Assembly: GCA_026936335.1 (NCBI GenBank)
Contig: JAPMXV010000076.1
Span: forward strand, 62,001 to 126,000
Source of the DNA: Mantamonas sphyraenae
Taxonomy: Eukaryota; CRuMs; Mantamonadidae
Direction: 5' to 3'
DNA: 64,000 nucleotides
Shown: piece by piece, positions 52,711 to 62,668 of the stretch
Position numbering within the stretch: the first letter of the stretch is position 1
Layout of the letters: each line of letters starts with the position of its first letter
Position numbers and translations under genes: made by a program
The notes under the pieces: generated by a model
What the model was told of the DNA's origin: nothing
The model's input: the letters and a program-made list of their open reading frames with translations, nothing else
Database searches by the model: none

Positions 52711-54029
52711 CGACTCTGTAGGGGTAATCAACGACCACTGACGGGTGCCCAACACCATGGCAATGCATTGCATGTGGTTTGTGTGAGTGTGCATACCAGC
52801 GTAGAGCGCACACCCACAACGGCTCTTTTTGCAGCGCAGTGGCGTGTACACACGCAACCACAGATGGACTCACCTCTTGCACATCGTACGGTGGTGCTTC
52901 CGGCCCATACCCCTGTGTGTGTGTCCTGGTTGTCATGACAAGGTGAAAAACCAAGCGAGGAGTGGGGATGGTGTGGGACACTGTGCGCATCGTCGTCCAC
53001 CCTCCCACCGTTGTTCCCTATTTGGTCGTTTGCCAAAACGGAATTCCCTCCTTGCCCTCCGTCTGGGGTTTGGTTGGGCACTGTATGGTGTGTCCGAACG
53101 ACAACGACGCAGAACACCACTCACACACACACCACACACACACAAACGAATGTGGCACACATGCACCGGCGCCCATGCGCAAGCGGATGGGTGAAAGATG
53201 ATGCCGCTGTGTGGAGGGTCCCTCAATGTGAGGGTGGGTGGTGCACAGGCACAGGCGCCCCAGGCGGAAAACGCCATCATCACACACACCCCCACACCAC
53301 GCAACATACGCGTCTCCTACTCCTTCCCAAACGAGCCTGGACATTGGATGCCATCATCGAAAGAGGAGGGGTTCCTACACGACGGCAGCGAGTGTCGTCC
53401 ACGCCCCCTCCCGTGGTCCCAAAGGCCAGGCTGGGTGTGTTGGAGGAGGATGCCAAATCGCACGGCGGCAAAAGAGAGAGGAGTTTCTCCAACATGACGG
53501 CAGCAAGGCGTCGTCCACGCTAACCCAGTGGTGTCCTATGCGGCGTATGCGTTGAGTGGCACATGCGCAGAGAGGAAAGGCGACGGGAATGCAAAGCTTT
53601 TTGGTTGTTGTGGTTTGGCTGGTTTGACCAGCGTGTGGTGGGATGGACTCATCGCTCCCGTCCTCCCCAATCAACAAGAGTCTGTGTCGCAACAGAGCAC
53701 ACCCACAATGCACACGGGTTGTGTGTGTGTCCATAAACTACCCCCCATGAGCCGATGCAGCCTACGCAGGCTACCAAGTACTGACGTCGTCCTGCACCAC
53801 CCTACACAATGTGGCACTAGAGGGGATCTGATGCGGACTATGGTGAGGGAGGAGTGCATGCACACTCACTGCACACACCGACAAGCCAAGTGTCTGTCGC
53901 GGAAGCAATCCACACTCACAACCAGACCAAAGCGGGCCCACTAAAAGCGGCTGGACCCTTTCTGACACTGTCTTGGGACGGCATGGGCCGGTCTGAACAC
54001 ACGTCGCAAGACGGCGAAAAGGACCGCAA

Positions 54030-54130
54030 AATTTAGTTCAAAAGTGAATTGTGAATTTTGATTGAGCGCAAAATTCCGTTCGGGTTTCGAAAATACACAT
54101 TCATGTATGAATCAAAATTTCCACCAACGC
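54030..54130. other. AT-rich patch with inverted repeats
   Basis: GAATTTTGATT near 54052 pairs with AATCAAAATTTC near 54107, and between them lies the near-palindrome ATTCATGTATGAAT. In this GC-rich window the patch stands out. It could be a promoter, terminator, nuclear-matrix or replication-related element, or a small foreign insertion. Confidence 0.4.
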
Positions 54131-54973
54131 TTCCATCATGATTTCGTGACTTTATTGCCCGTTCCCAATTCACCCGTCTCCGCCACATCCGTGTCAAAAC
54201 AGACCGAGATGCGTCCAAGCGGCCTCTTGCACCCATCCCCCGTGGCCTCGGCTTGGTGCTCCTGACGCCAACTCCTCAATGCTCTTTGCACCGCCGCCCC
54301 GCCAACACACCGCTTGCCCTACCAAAAGACCACCACCACCAGGCGTATCACCAAGTGCTATACGCACCAACGGACGAGCACACGCATCCGCTGGTGATTG
54401 CTGATGGTTGTGCACTCTGTGGGCGGTCCCAGCGGGCATTGTGCAACATCCGCGTCGTGAAGCGCGAGAGGCGATACCCAACACAGGCACGAAACAGGTG
54501 TAGATGGGCGTCCAAGCGTGGTTTCAAGTGAAACACGTCGAAACCAGTCCGTACAGGGGAGTGATGGTCAGCCCGTGAGTGTGGTGGATAGATGATGTTG
54601 GATCCCCCCCGAAACTGCCCTCCATCAACCAGCTCCATCCGTTCCAAAAGCATGCCACCAAGGCTTTCAAGTGCCCTCCACCCCCCTGCGTCGCCCACAT
54701 CGTCTGGCGATGTGTCTGCGTGAGTCGGCAAGGCCCCACCGAAATCTCGCGGACGACCAGTGTACACACGAAGGAGAAACGAGACGCCAACCCGCCAAAA
54801 CCCGCCCACACCTTCCCACGATGTCCAGGGACCCTTGTATGCACCACGGACGAGCCCTTGCGTGTTTGTACGGACGTTGGACAAGCAGCCGAGGCGATCC
54901 TCCCCAGCATCCCCCGAAACACATCCAATCGTCTCCAAACGCCCCCACAACGTTAATTCCAACGTCAATCAAA

Positions 54974-54986
54974 TTTTGGCGGGAAA
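54974..54986. promoter_or_regulatory. E2F/DP-like site
   Basis: TTTTGGCGGGAAA matches the E2F/DP consensus known from animals and plants. No gene start can be assigned to it. Confidence 0.35.
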
Positions 54987-56680
54987 TGTGACCGTTGCCA
55001 GCGACATGGCGCCACCATGGCGCGGTTTTTGGAGGTGGTGTCCCCAAAACCATGTCCTCCGCTCGATGTACACGGGCGCATATGCATCACACATACCATG
55101 GACATGCGTACATGGGTACAGGACCCCGTTTGGTACGCTTCACGTGGCCCCACAACGCATCTCTGCTCGTTTCGGGGGCGACGAGATTGGTGGTGATGAT
55201 CTCCCGAGCAGTGCAGGGCCCTCTCGTCACGGCGTTGCCTTTGCAAGCGGGCCCACGTGCGTGCATCGTGCCAATGCGACACTAACCACTCCGTAGAAAC
55301 CCACCATGTGCAATGTGGCGTGCCCAGCATGGGTGGCGGGCGAGCAGTGGAACCCCGAGTTGATTTGCAGATCCAGCTGCTGCTGGCACCGCACAAGGCA
55401 CGGAGAGTCTACGTGCTCACCCTAACCATGCATAATGGCTGTGTGGCACCAACCTCGAGCAGGTGCACGTGACACCAGTGCTGAATGCGACTCATGCGTG
55501 GACGTTCAGGACAACCAAAAAGTTGACTGGGGGAGGGCATCTTTCCCACTCCCCAAATCACATGCCAAAATTGAAAATGACAAGCTTCCAACATAGCACA
55601 CGTGTTCACAAGCCATGAACCCAGTGGGAGGTGGCAAATTTTGCTGGGTTGTGTCGTTTGCCTCGCCGTCTTCTTCGGACCCCTCCATCCCTGAGCTGGT
55701 CATCCACTCTGAGTTGCTGGAGATGGACCGTGGTTCACAGTGGCCAAAGTTCAGGAACATCAGGTCTTCCATGTCACCGGTGTCATGTGAGTGTGTGCTG
55801 GTCTGCGGCGTCGTCGTCGCTGTGTGAAATCTGCCGTATGGCCTGGTGGGAGGAACACGACGATGTGGTGGTGGATGTGGTCCGTGTGATGCCGACAAAT
55901 GCAGGGCTGATGCGTTTGGGGACGCCGTTGTGGTTTGTGGTGGGTTGTGCAGGCGGACGTTGCAACGGAGTTTGAGCAAAGTGCAGCTGGGCGGTTTGTC
56001 GCGGCTGAGGAGGCGGCGGAGGAGGGTAGAAGTAGTATGTATGACCCTGGTGAGCATATGGGTGGTGCTGCTGGGTGTGGGTGTTGACAGGGACTCAGAT
56101 GATGGGTGGTTGTGGGTACTGGTACGGGTTTTGTACGACGGGGACGGGCCGCATGTTCGGAAACGGCTGGGCAGCCATGGGAGGGACCATGTACCCGTAG
56201 CTGTGTGGAGACGGGAGGGGGATGGACGGGGTGGGAACGGTGAGCGAAAGGCGGAATGGACGCCGTCAGGGCGGAAGCGGGGGTGAAGGGAGGCTGGAAC
56301 GAGCAGGGAGGAAACTGAGCGAGGAGGTCTGGAAAAGGAAACTGGCAACGGGAAGGGCAGTGACAGGGGAGAGGGGATCGGAGAAGAGCGGAGGAGGCAG
56401 CAGAGATGGTGATGGGGAAGTGGCGATGCAGGGGAGGAGTGCAGAGAAGCGAGGGAGACATGGAGGAGGCATGGAAGCGGGAGAAGCGGGCAGTCAGAAA
56501 AACGGAGTGGAAGGCAGAACGCACGCTGGGTAGGTGTTGGGTGTGTGTTGTTGCTTCGGAATGCTTGAATAGTCGTTGTCCATGGTGGTGGTACCGGAGT
56601 GGATGTGGATTGTGTTGGACTGGACTGGAGGGTGTTGGCAATCGAGTGGACAGAGCTGCGTCCCTGTGCCCACAGTGACC

Positions 56681-57340
56681 ATGTTTCTTTTTCTCCTTGA
56701 CGCCGACCCCCACAAGATCGGAAGTCTGCTCGAACCCACGCACGTGACCAGTATGATCCTGGAGGCGACCCAAATGTTGGTGAACAGCCACCACGTGCTG
56801 TGTTCGAGGTGCAGTCTCCGCCACTCTGGACAGGTTCTGCCAACAGTGAACCGCCTGCACCAGCCCTGGACGATCTGGGTCAGGAGCAGTGTCGAAAACT
56901 ACGAATACACCGTCACTCTGGCACTTGCGCTGGTGGAACACCAGGGTGGACACGCGTATCAAGGCCTGCTGGAAACGCTGCGGCAAAACCGGCCCCCGTT
57001 TCAACGCAAACGCAGCGTCAGCAAGTTCACGTTCTACACAAAGCATGACGAGGTTCGCTACGTCAATGGTCGTGCTATTGCAGTGCACCGCTCCCACCAG
57101 GTCTTGCGCAGACGCCTGAGTGGTGCCACGCCCCTGCCGCTGCTCCCTGTCCCGTTGCCACGTGAGTCGGATCCGTTGGCCAAGATGCACAGCGTGAAGC
57201 CAGCTGTTGACATCATGAATGAGTACTACGATAAGCACAAGAGAGCACCAAGCGAAAACGAGGCGAACCCAAATCCTTTCAATCGCGCAAACGCCAGCGC
57301 GTTAGCTAACACGCTCCAGCATGATTCGCCTCAAGGTTGA
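56681..57340 (+). CDS. Protein resembling an uncharacterised phage/large-DNA-virus family
   Basis: 219 residues, starting MFLFLLDADPHKIGSLLEPTH. The pattern D-x-DP followed by HVTSMILEATQML, then HQPWTIWVRSSVENY and ALALVEHQGGHAYQGL, resembles a family common in phages and large DNA viruses whose members read D-x-DP...HVVKMxxExxQxL...HPCxxWxRxxxxNYxW. Database entries of that family are sometimes labelled pyrimidine-dimer glycosylase-like; the function is not established. The C-terminal ~70 residues are basic and look disordered. An acceptor-like CCCACAG lies 7 bp before the ATG, so a 5' exon is possible. Its presence may reflect transfer from a virus, but members may also occur in hosts; the assignment is from memory of motifs. 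Confidence 0.55.
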   Translation: MFLFLLDADPHKIGSLLEPTHVTSMILEATQMLVNSHHVLCSRCSLRHSGQVLPTVNRLHQPWTIWVRSSVENYEYTVTLALALVEHQGGHAYQGLLETLRQNRPPFQRKRSVSKFTFYTKHDEVRYVNGRAIAVHRSHQVLRRRLSGATPLPLLPVPLPRESDPLAKMHSVKPAVDIMNEYYDKHKRAPSENEANPNPFNRANASALANTLQHDSPQG

Positions 57341-58522
57341 GATTGAACTTGTGTACCAATCCCTCCACCTGGTAACGTCCCCACTCGTGTCCTGCGCCAG
57401 TTCTGCGACGCGCTCTATTTTGGAGCGGATCTCCCGGTCCCAGCGGGCGCCGCTGCGGCTCAAATCCACCACTTTCTCCTTACCCCACCCCAAACCATTG
57501 AACAGAGCGTACAGATCTTCCTCGGAGCGGTGACTCTTCCTCCACGCAGCCACGGCCGACTGCTCCCCGTCCCCAACCGCCTGCTTCGTTCCCAGTCGCA
57601 GTGCAGCGAGCTCTCTGCGACCCAAATTGAACCTCTTCCACCTCTCCTCCAAATCCTCTGGTGGTTTACCCAGGTGGGTGTCCACCACGGTGTCCACAAG
57701 CTCGGCAAAATGCTTGAACTCTGCCCGTTGCCTGTCTTCCTCGGTCACCCTTTGTCGTTTCAACGCCTGCACCGCTTTGCTATTCATGGCCTCCGGTTCT
57801 TGTTGTTCCACTCCGTGTGCACTGTTGATATTGGACCCGTTGTCCGCCACGTCATCCCACACACGCTTCCGTGCGTGCCTGACTCGCTGTGCTTGCTTCA
57901 CGTCGGGGGCAAAGGTCACCGATTCGCAGGCAAACAGTCGCTCCACCGCCGCAGCGATGCCCATGCCATCATCCCTGATGTACTCTTCGTAGGTTGCAAT
58001 CACGTGATCCTTCATGACGAGCATGCTATCCCGGGCAGTGCGGGCCAGCGCTGGTACATCCCGTTTCTCCCCGAAGAACATGGAGTATGCAGTCCCTACG
58101 GAGTACTTGAACGACTGGACGAGCAGCCCCCACCAGGGAGGACTGCTATCGGCGTTCATCTTGTTGATGTGGTCGATTGCACTCTCTGCAAACGCCTCTG
58201 CTTTTTCTGAAGCACAGCCCAGCGAATCCTTGAACCCCTCGCAAAGATCTCTTTGCCCCAGCGCCCACGCTGTGGTGGTAACATTGTCTGGACGGTTGCC
58301 ATATCCAGTGAGAAACACGCCACGGAGCCCAAGGTAGTACCGCTGAGCCTCAGAGTATCCACAGCGCTGGCGGTAGACGGCAGCAAAGGGGCACGCATCT
58401 GGGACGGTGGAGGAGGCCAACGGAGGGGGGTCCTGCGGCTCGACGTCCTCATCCAGACGCGGGTCGATGTCATTGGGGGAGGTGGTGGTTGTTGTGTTGG
58501 GTGTGGAGGGGTCTTCGTCCAT
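57302..58522 (-). CDS. Hypothetical 406-residue protein, overlapping its neighbour tail to tail
   Basis: Starts MDEDPSTPNTTTTTSPNDID (an earlier in-frame ATG would add 59 unlikely residues). After an acidic Pro/Thr-rich N-terminus comes a helical region (PFAAVYRQRCGYSEAQRYYL ... VPALARTARDSMLVMKDHVIATYEEYI), a basic patch (RVRHARKRVWDDV and ALKRQRVTEEDRQRAEF) suggesting a nuclear or nucleic-acid-associated protein, and a helical C-terminus with Trp residues. No introns are needed. Its last 39 bp overlap the 3' end of the plus-strand gene at 56681. No family recognised. Both genes of this convergent pair lack introns within their frames and lack the homopolymer runs of their neighbours. Confidence 0.65.
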   Translation of the reverse strand: MDEDPSTPNTTTTTSPNDIDPRLDEDVEPQDPPPLASSTVPDACPFAAVYRQRCGYSEAQRYYLGLRGVFLTGYGNRPDNVTTTAWALGQRDLCEGFKDSLGCASEKAEAFAESAIDHINKMNADSSPPWWGLLVQSFKYSVGTAYSMFFGEKRDVPALARTARDSMLVMKDHVIATYEEYIRDDGMGIAAAVERLFACESVTFAPDVKQAQRVRHARKRVWDDVADNGSNINSAHGVEQQEPEAMNSKAVQALKRQRVTEEDRQRAEFKHFAELVDTVVDTHLGKPPEDLEERWKRFNLGRRELAALRLGTKQAVGDGEQSAVAAWRKSHRSEEDLYALFNGLGWGKEKVVDLSRSGARWDREIRSKIERVAELAQDTSGDVTRWRDWYTSSISTLRRIMLERVS

Positions 58523-58671
58523 TGGGGAAGGGTTTAGGGGGCGGGCGCAGGTGTGGTGACGCAAAAGTCCCGGTTTCACATAAGGTCGCCGGGCGCTGGT
58601 TCCTGAAACCGTCTGTGTCACGGGGCTCTGGGCGGCTTCACAGGCATCCATTCCTGAGTAGAATGTCGATA

Positions 58672-58735
58672 TAACCCTAACCCCAACTGTAGCTTCCACA
58701 TGGTACGTGTGTCAACATCCCTAACCCATACATCA
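58672..58735. repeat. Short telomere-like motifs
   Basis: AACCCTAACCCC and CCCTAACCC occur about 50 bp apart, and GGGTTTAGGG occurs at about 58528. They match TTAGGG/TTTAGGG-type units but are single copies. Confidence 0.25.
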
Positions 58736-60695
58736 TTGCCCAGCAGGCGCTCGACGACTCAAGGCAAACGCGCGAGGACACAACAGCCATCCACGATGCT
58801 GTGGGCATACAATGGTCGACGAGACCGCCTTGTTCATTGACCCTGTGTGTGAAGCTGCACACCAACATCCTCTTCAACTGCGCTACACTCCTCCACAGGC
58901 CCTGTTGTCTCGCAAGTGGCGAGGCCCCGAGCGCTGGTTGCTTCTTGCTTGCCCCGCAGGGCCGCTCCACACTGCCGTATGCCACAAACGCCCTCTGAGG
59001 CCCTTTCCTGCACATTGGATGAGCAAACCTTGCGCTCCATGGCCACCCACAGATGAGTTTCCGGCGTGTGGGGGGCCGGGAAGGCTGGGGCGACAAATAC
59101 CCGTTCTGGTCGCGTAACCAACGTTGTCTCTTGGGCGTCCCCAGTCGCTATCATTGCCACTGCTGCCCTTTGTACCCATCTGCTGGCCATTGTGTCCCCA
59201 CCACTTCAACCCTGAGCCTTTTTGGGCCACCTTTCGCGGGTGGGAACGACGCGCTCCCGGATCACCGCATCCCCCGCAACGGCGAACCGTCTCCCTACTC
59301 GCAGGCACCCCTGCGATCCACTGCTTCGTCGACACATGCTCTCTGCATCCTCTACACTCTACCCGTACTGGACACTGCTCTCTCACATGCTCCCCTGTCC
59401 CCCCAAGTGCGCGTTTGTGCTCGGCGCTTCCCGCTCCTGCTCTGGGTTCCCTCTGCTCCTCCGACTTTCCAATCCCACATGTGGCTGGCTGACCAACACA
59501 CCCCCCAGCACACACACACAGCACACCCTTCTCCGTGCATGCATCTGCATCTGGTACGCACTTGTCGACCTGCGCAACCCAAACACGCCTTCCTCACGCC
59601 CCTGCGAGTGGTTGTGTTTTTTTGGTGCCAAACCACGTCCTTTTCGCGCGCTTTCTTCCTTCCTTAAGTGTGCATGCACGCCCACGCCCCCCACTATTGC
59701 GTATTCCCACCCGGGTGCGGTGGTCCTACGGCCAGCACGCACAGAGCGCCTTTCACCACACAAGACACACCCGCAAACACAGCCCCGCGCACACCTCTTT
59801 GCATGCGTGCACGTCAGCCTCCCGTCCGTTCTATGTCCCACAGACCTCCCTTGCCGTGTTAACGGGCGCCAGACTTTGCGGGCGTCCAGCTGCTTGTGTT
59901 ACACGCACCCGCAATACACCCACACTCCCCCCGTGTCTGTTGCTATTCCTCCATCCGTGTTGTCGTCTCACCCATGCCCATACACTGTGTACGTGTTTCG
60001 TGTTCCGAAGGTTGATTGCCATGGTGTGAGACGCAGGGCAGGCGCGAGGGTCAACCCAACCCTCCAACCCGGCCTGAAGTCCAAGTACATCCACTCAGAG
60101 ACCCCCTCACGCCACATCCAACACGTCCATTACACTCTACATGGACTTCCAATCCATTTGCATGTGTCTGTTGGCCAGTTTTGTGCCACACAGGCTGGTC
60201 ACCGGCGTCCTTCCCACCTTTTGCCCCGCAGGGCCGCTCAGCGCTTTCGATGCCACACACGCCCTCAAAGACACCCTTTCCTGTACGTGGTATGTCCTTT
60301 CCATGCGGCGTATGACCGTGTTAGCCGCCGCCAGGGCCCACCCTCAGCACATATGCCTCCCAATATTCTCCTCCCACTCACTCTGTTTGCTCTGCCCACC
60401 CACAATCATCTCAGGCGCCCCTACCCCTCGTCTATGCCTCGTCCACACCAACGCACACCGATCCCCTTTGTGCCGTTGCCCTCACATCGACGTGGTCACG
60501 CGCAGAGAGCGACCACGCACATATCCGCCGCCTCTCAGCCGCGTCTCTCCCCTCTCCCCACCCCCTTAGGCATCCCCACGACTCCTGGCCGCGTCCACGC
60601 ATGCTCTACATGTTCTACCCTCCATCCGTACCGGTCATCATCCTCAAGCATGCTCTCTTTGCCCTGGCGAGCCCTCGCCGTACCCGCTGCTCCAC

Positions 60696-60708
60696 TTTCG
60701 CGCCAAAA
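60696..60708. promoter_or_regulatory. E2F-like site
   Basis: TTTCGCGCCAAAA is a full E2F consensus. About 190 bp downstream lies a second, palindromic site. Confidence 0.35.
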
Positions 60709-60894
60709 CTCGCGTCACGCGCGCCTCTGCTCACCCTCCCTGATGCCCGTGACCATTCCCTGCCCATCCAACACACTCATCCACCACCACATCATCACCC
60801 CGTGCGTCGCACATGCCCCTTCACCCGACTTCCCGCTCGCCAACACCCAACACACCCCTCCCAAACACGCTGCGTCCCACCTTTCCTCGCCTTT

Positions 60895-60908
60895 TTTTGG
60901 CGCCAAAA
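60895..60908. promoter_or_regulatory. Palindromic E2F-like site
   Basis: TTTTGGCGCCAAAA is a perfect 14-bp palindrome made of two overlapping E2F half-sites. Confidence 0.35.
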
Positions 60909-62532
60909 TCATGTCTCCACCGCCCCTTTTTTGTGTGCATGGACCTCCGCCTTCTCCGCCTTCTCCCTTCCCCGTGTGTGCTCCAGGTGTTACCCCAGGT
61001 GTTGCGACGCCCCTGCACCCCACCACACACACACATGCCGCTTGAAACCCCGCGCATGTGCCTCTTTGTGTGACCTCTCCGCGTTGAGCTGTGGCCACGC
61101 TGCGCCCATGCCTGTGTGCCAGCCACAAGGCGTCAAGAAGCGCACTGGCGGCCGTCCTTTGCGCCAACTCGCTCCCGGGTTCCAACGGTCCATCGTGGCA
61201 AAAGGGTGCACGGGGGTAGCAAACGCGGTGGCGACCACTGCGTCAATGCGTGGGCAGGGCCACACAGGACGGCAAAGAGCCGGGCCCAGCTCTCCACAAC
61301 GAGGCTGGCACACATATGGCTGGATTGCCCTTTGCACGCTGCTGTTCGTATGCCAGTGGCACTGTGTGTCGTTGCACAGTTTCAATGTATCCGATTCTCC
61401 ATCCTTTCTTCCTTCCAGGTCGACTCTGCCGCGACAACACCCGCGTCCCCGCCCCACCCACGCAAACGCAAACACAGACCATCCCCACGCCATCGGCGTC
61501 CCCACACACTCCCATGCACAGCCACAACCTGTGCATGCCATCATGACCCTGCACACCCCGCAACCACCTCACTCCTGTTGTCTCAGCAACAATTTCCTCT
61601 TTGGCCCCCGCGGGCCTCCTGGGAGCAAAATTCCCCCAAAAAACCCTTTCGCAGGGCTATTTTCGCTATTGGCAACCAATCAATGGTCAACGCTACCACA
61701 ACACAGCCACAAAACTTACCCAGCACCCACACCACCTCACCCAGCGCCCGTTCCTCAACATTCCCGACCTCTCTCTCGCGTGGCCCTCTCTCTGCCCCTT
61801 GCCCATGAGCCACCCATTCGACCCTGTCTAAGCACCGCCAGCCCCATTCTCACTCGTCTGCCGCCCTTCTCCCGCCTCCGCCTGAACACCCAACCAACTT
61901 TTCCCCATGCCCCACCCTCCCGCCCCTGCTCCACTGTCTCTTTGTTATCCATGGCATATGTCTCGTCCGCGCACCCACACACGTGATGCTGGTGCCCATA
62001 CCATCGTACGATCGTACAGCGCCCGCCACCACTCCCCCCCCCCCACACTCCCTACCACACTGCTTCTCTGCACAACCCCAACCACGCACCCATATGACCA
62101 CTGTGGCCCCGTTCTGTATCGTTACTGCATGCATTGAGCCCCTCCTGGCCCCCCTGCACGCACTCTGACCCCGACGACCCCCCTCGTCCGCCCTTCTGCC
62201 CAGCACAGCACCCTTTCCCCCCTCACCGTCCATACCACACATCCATCCACATTACAATACACCTACTCAACGCCCTTTCCACCCTTCCTCTGTGTCCTTC
62301 CCTGCACACGCGGAGCTCGGCAACCGACCTTCCCGTGTCTCTCCCCCCACACACCGCAATCATCATCAGCGTCCTCTACAACTCCCCCCACACATTTTCC
62401 AATACAGCTAAACACCCCTCCTCCATTATCATGACCCAACATCACCTTACTGGCGAGATCCAGTGTGATCAAATTTCGGTCCCCATCCTGCCCAACATCC
62501 AACCAAACTCCGCAACCACACACGCGAACTAG

Positions 62533-62598
62533 CCGTTAGGTTACCGTTATCCATTTTACCGCCATATCTTATCCAAACGGCTTGACAGGTAGCCGTTA
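62533..62598. promoter_or_regulatory. Cluster of MYB-like sites upstream of the last gene
   Basis: CCGTTA (reverse TAACGG, a MYB consensus) occurs at 62533, 62544 and 62593, ending 70 bp before the ATG at 62669. The local composition is also less C-rich than the preceding 4 kb, consistent with a promoter. Confidence 0.4.
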
Positions 62599-62668
62599 CA
62601 CCGCCGGGACGGGTTCAAATAGAAACGTTGCCGTCGCGCCGCCGGATCCAACACAACCCCAAACACCC

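Larger units (their letters stand above)
52870..56680. other. Long stretch without a confident gene
   Basis: Open frames are composition-driven. One plus-strand frame at 54253-54531 ends in a plausible Cys-containing basic segment (GCALCGRSQRALCNIRVVKRER) but has no support. An AT-rich patch with dyad symmetry (54010-54130) and an E2F-like site (54974) lie here. From 56100 to 56520 the plus strand is strongly purine-rich. Confidence 0.45.
58740..62520. other. C-rich, apparently gene-free tract
   Basis: For nearly 4 kb the plus strand is rich in C and poor in G, with many CACA and CCC runs. Long open frames (the longest about 600 codons) exist because stops are rare in such sequence, but their translations are His/Pro/Arg/Ser-rich without domains. 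A diverged internal duplication is visible around GCCCCGCAGGGCCGCTC (58953 and 60223). Two E2F-like sites lie inside. No RNA gene recognised. Confidence 0.5.

Noticed and set aside
58672-58735. True interstitial telomere
   Set aside because: Only isolated single TTAGGG-type units; similar CCCTAACC words occur elsewhere in the window (for example near 38827).
59222-61986. Frames of 607 and 461 residues in the C-rich tract
   Set aside because: Produced by absence of A/T-rich stop codons in C-rich DNA; no domain, no splice or start support.
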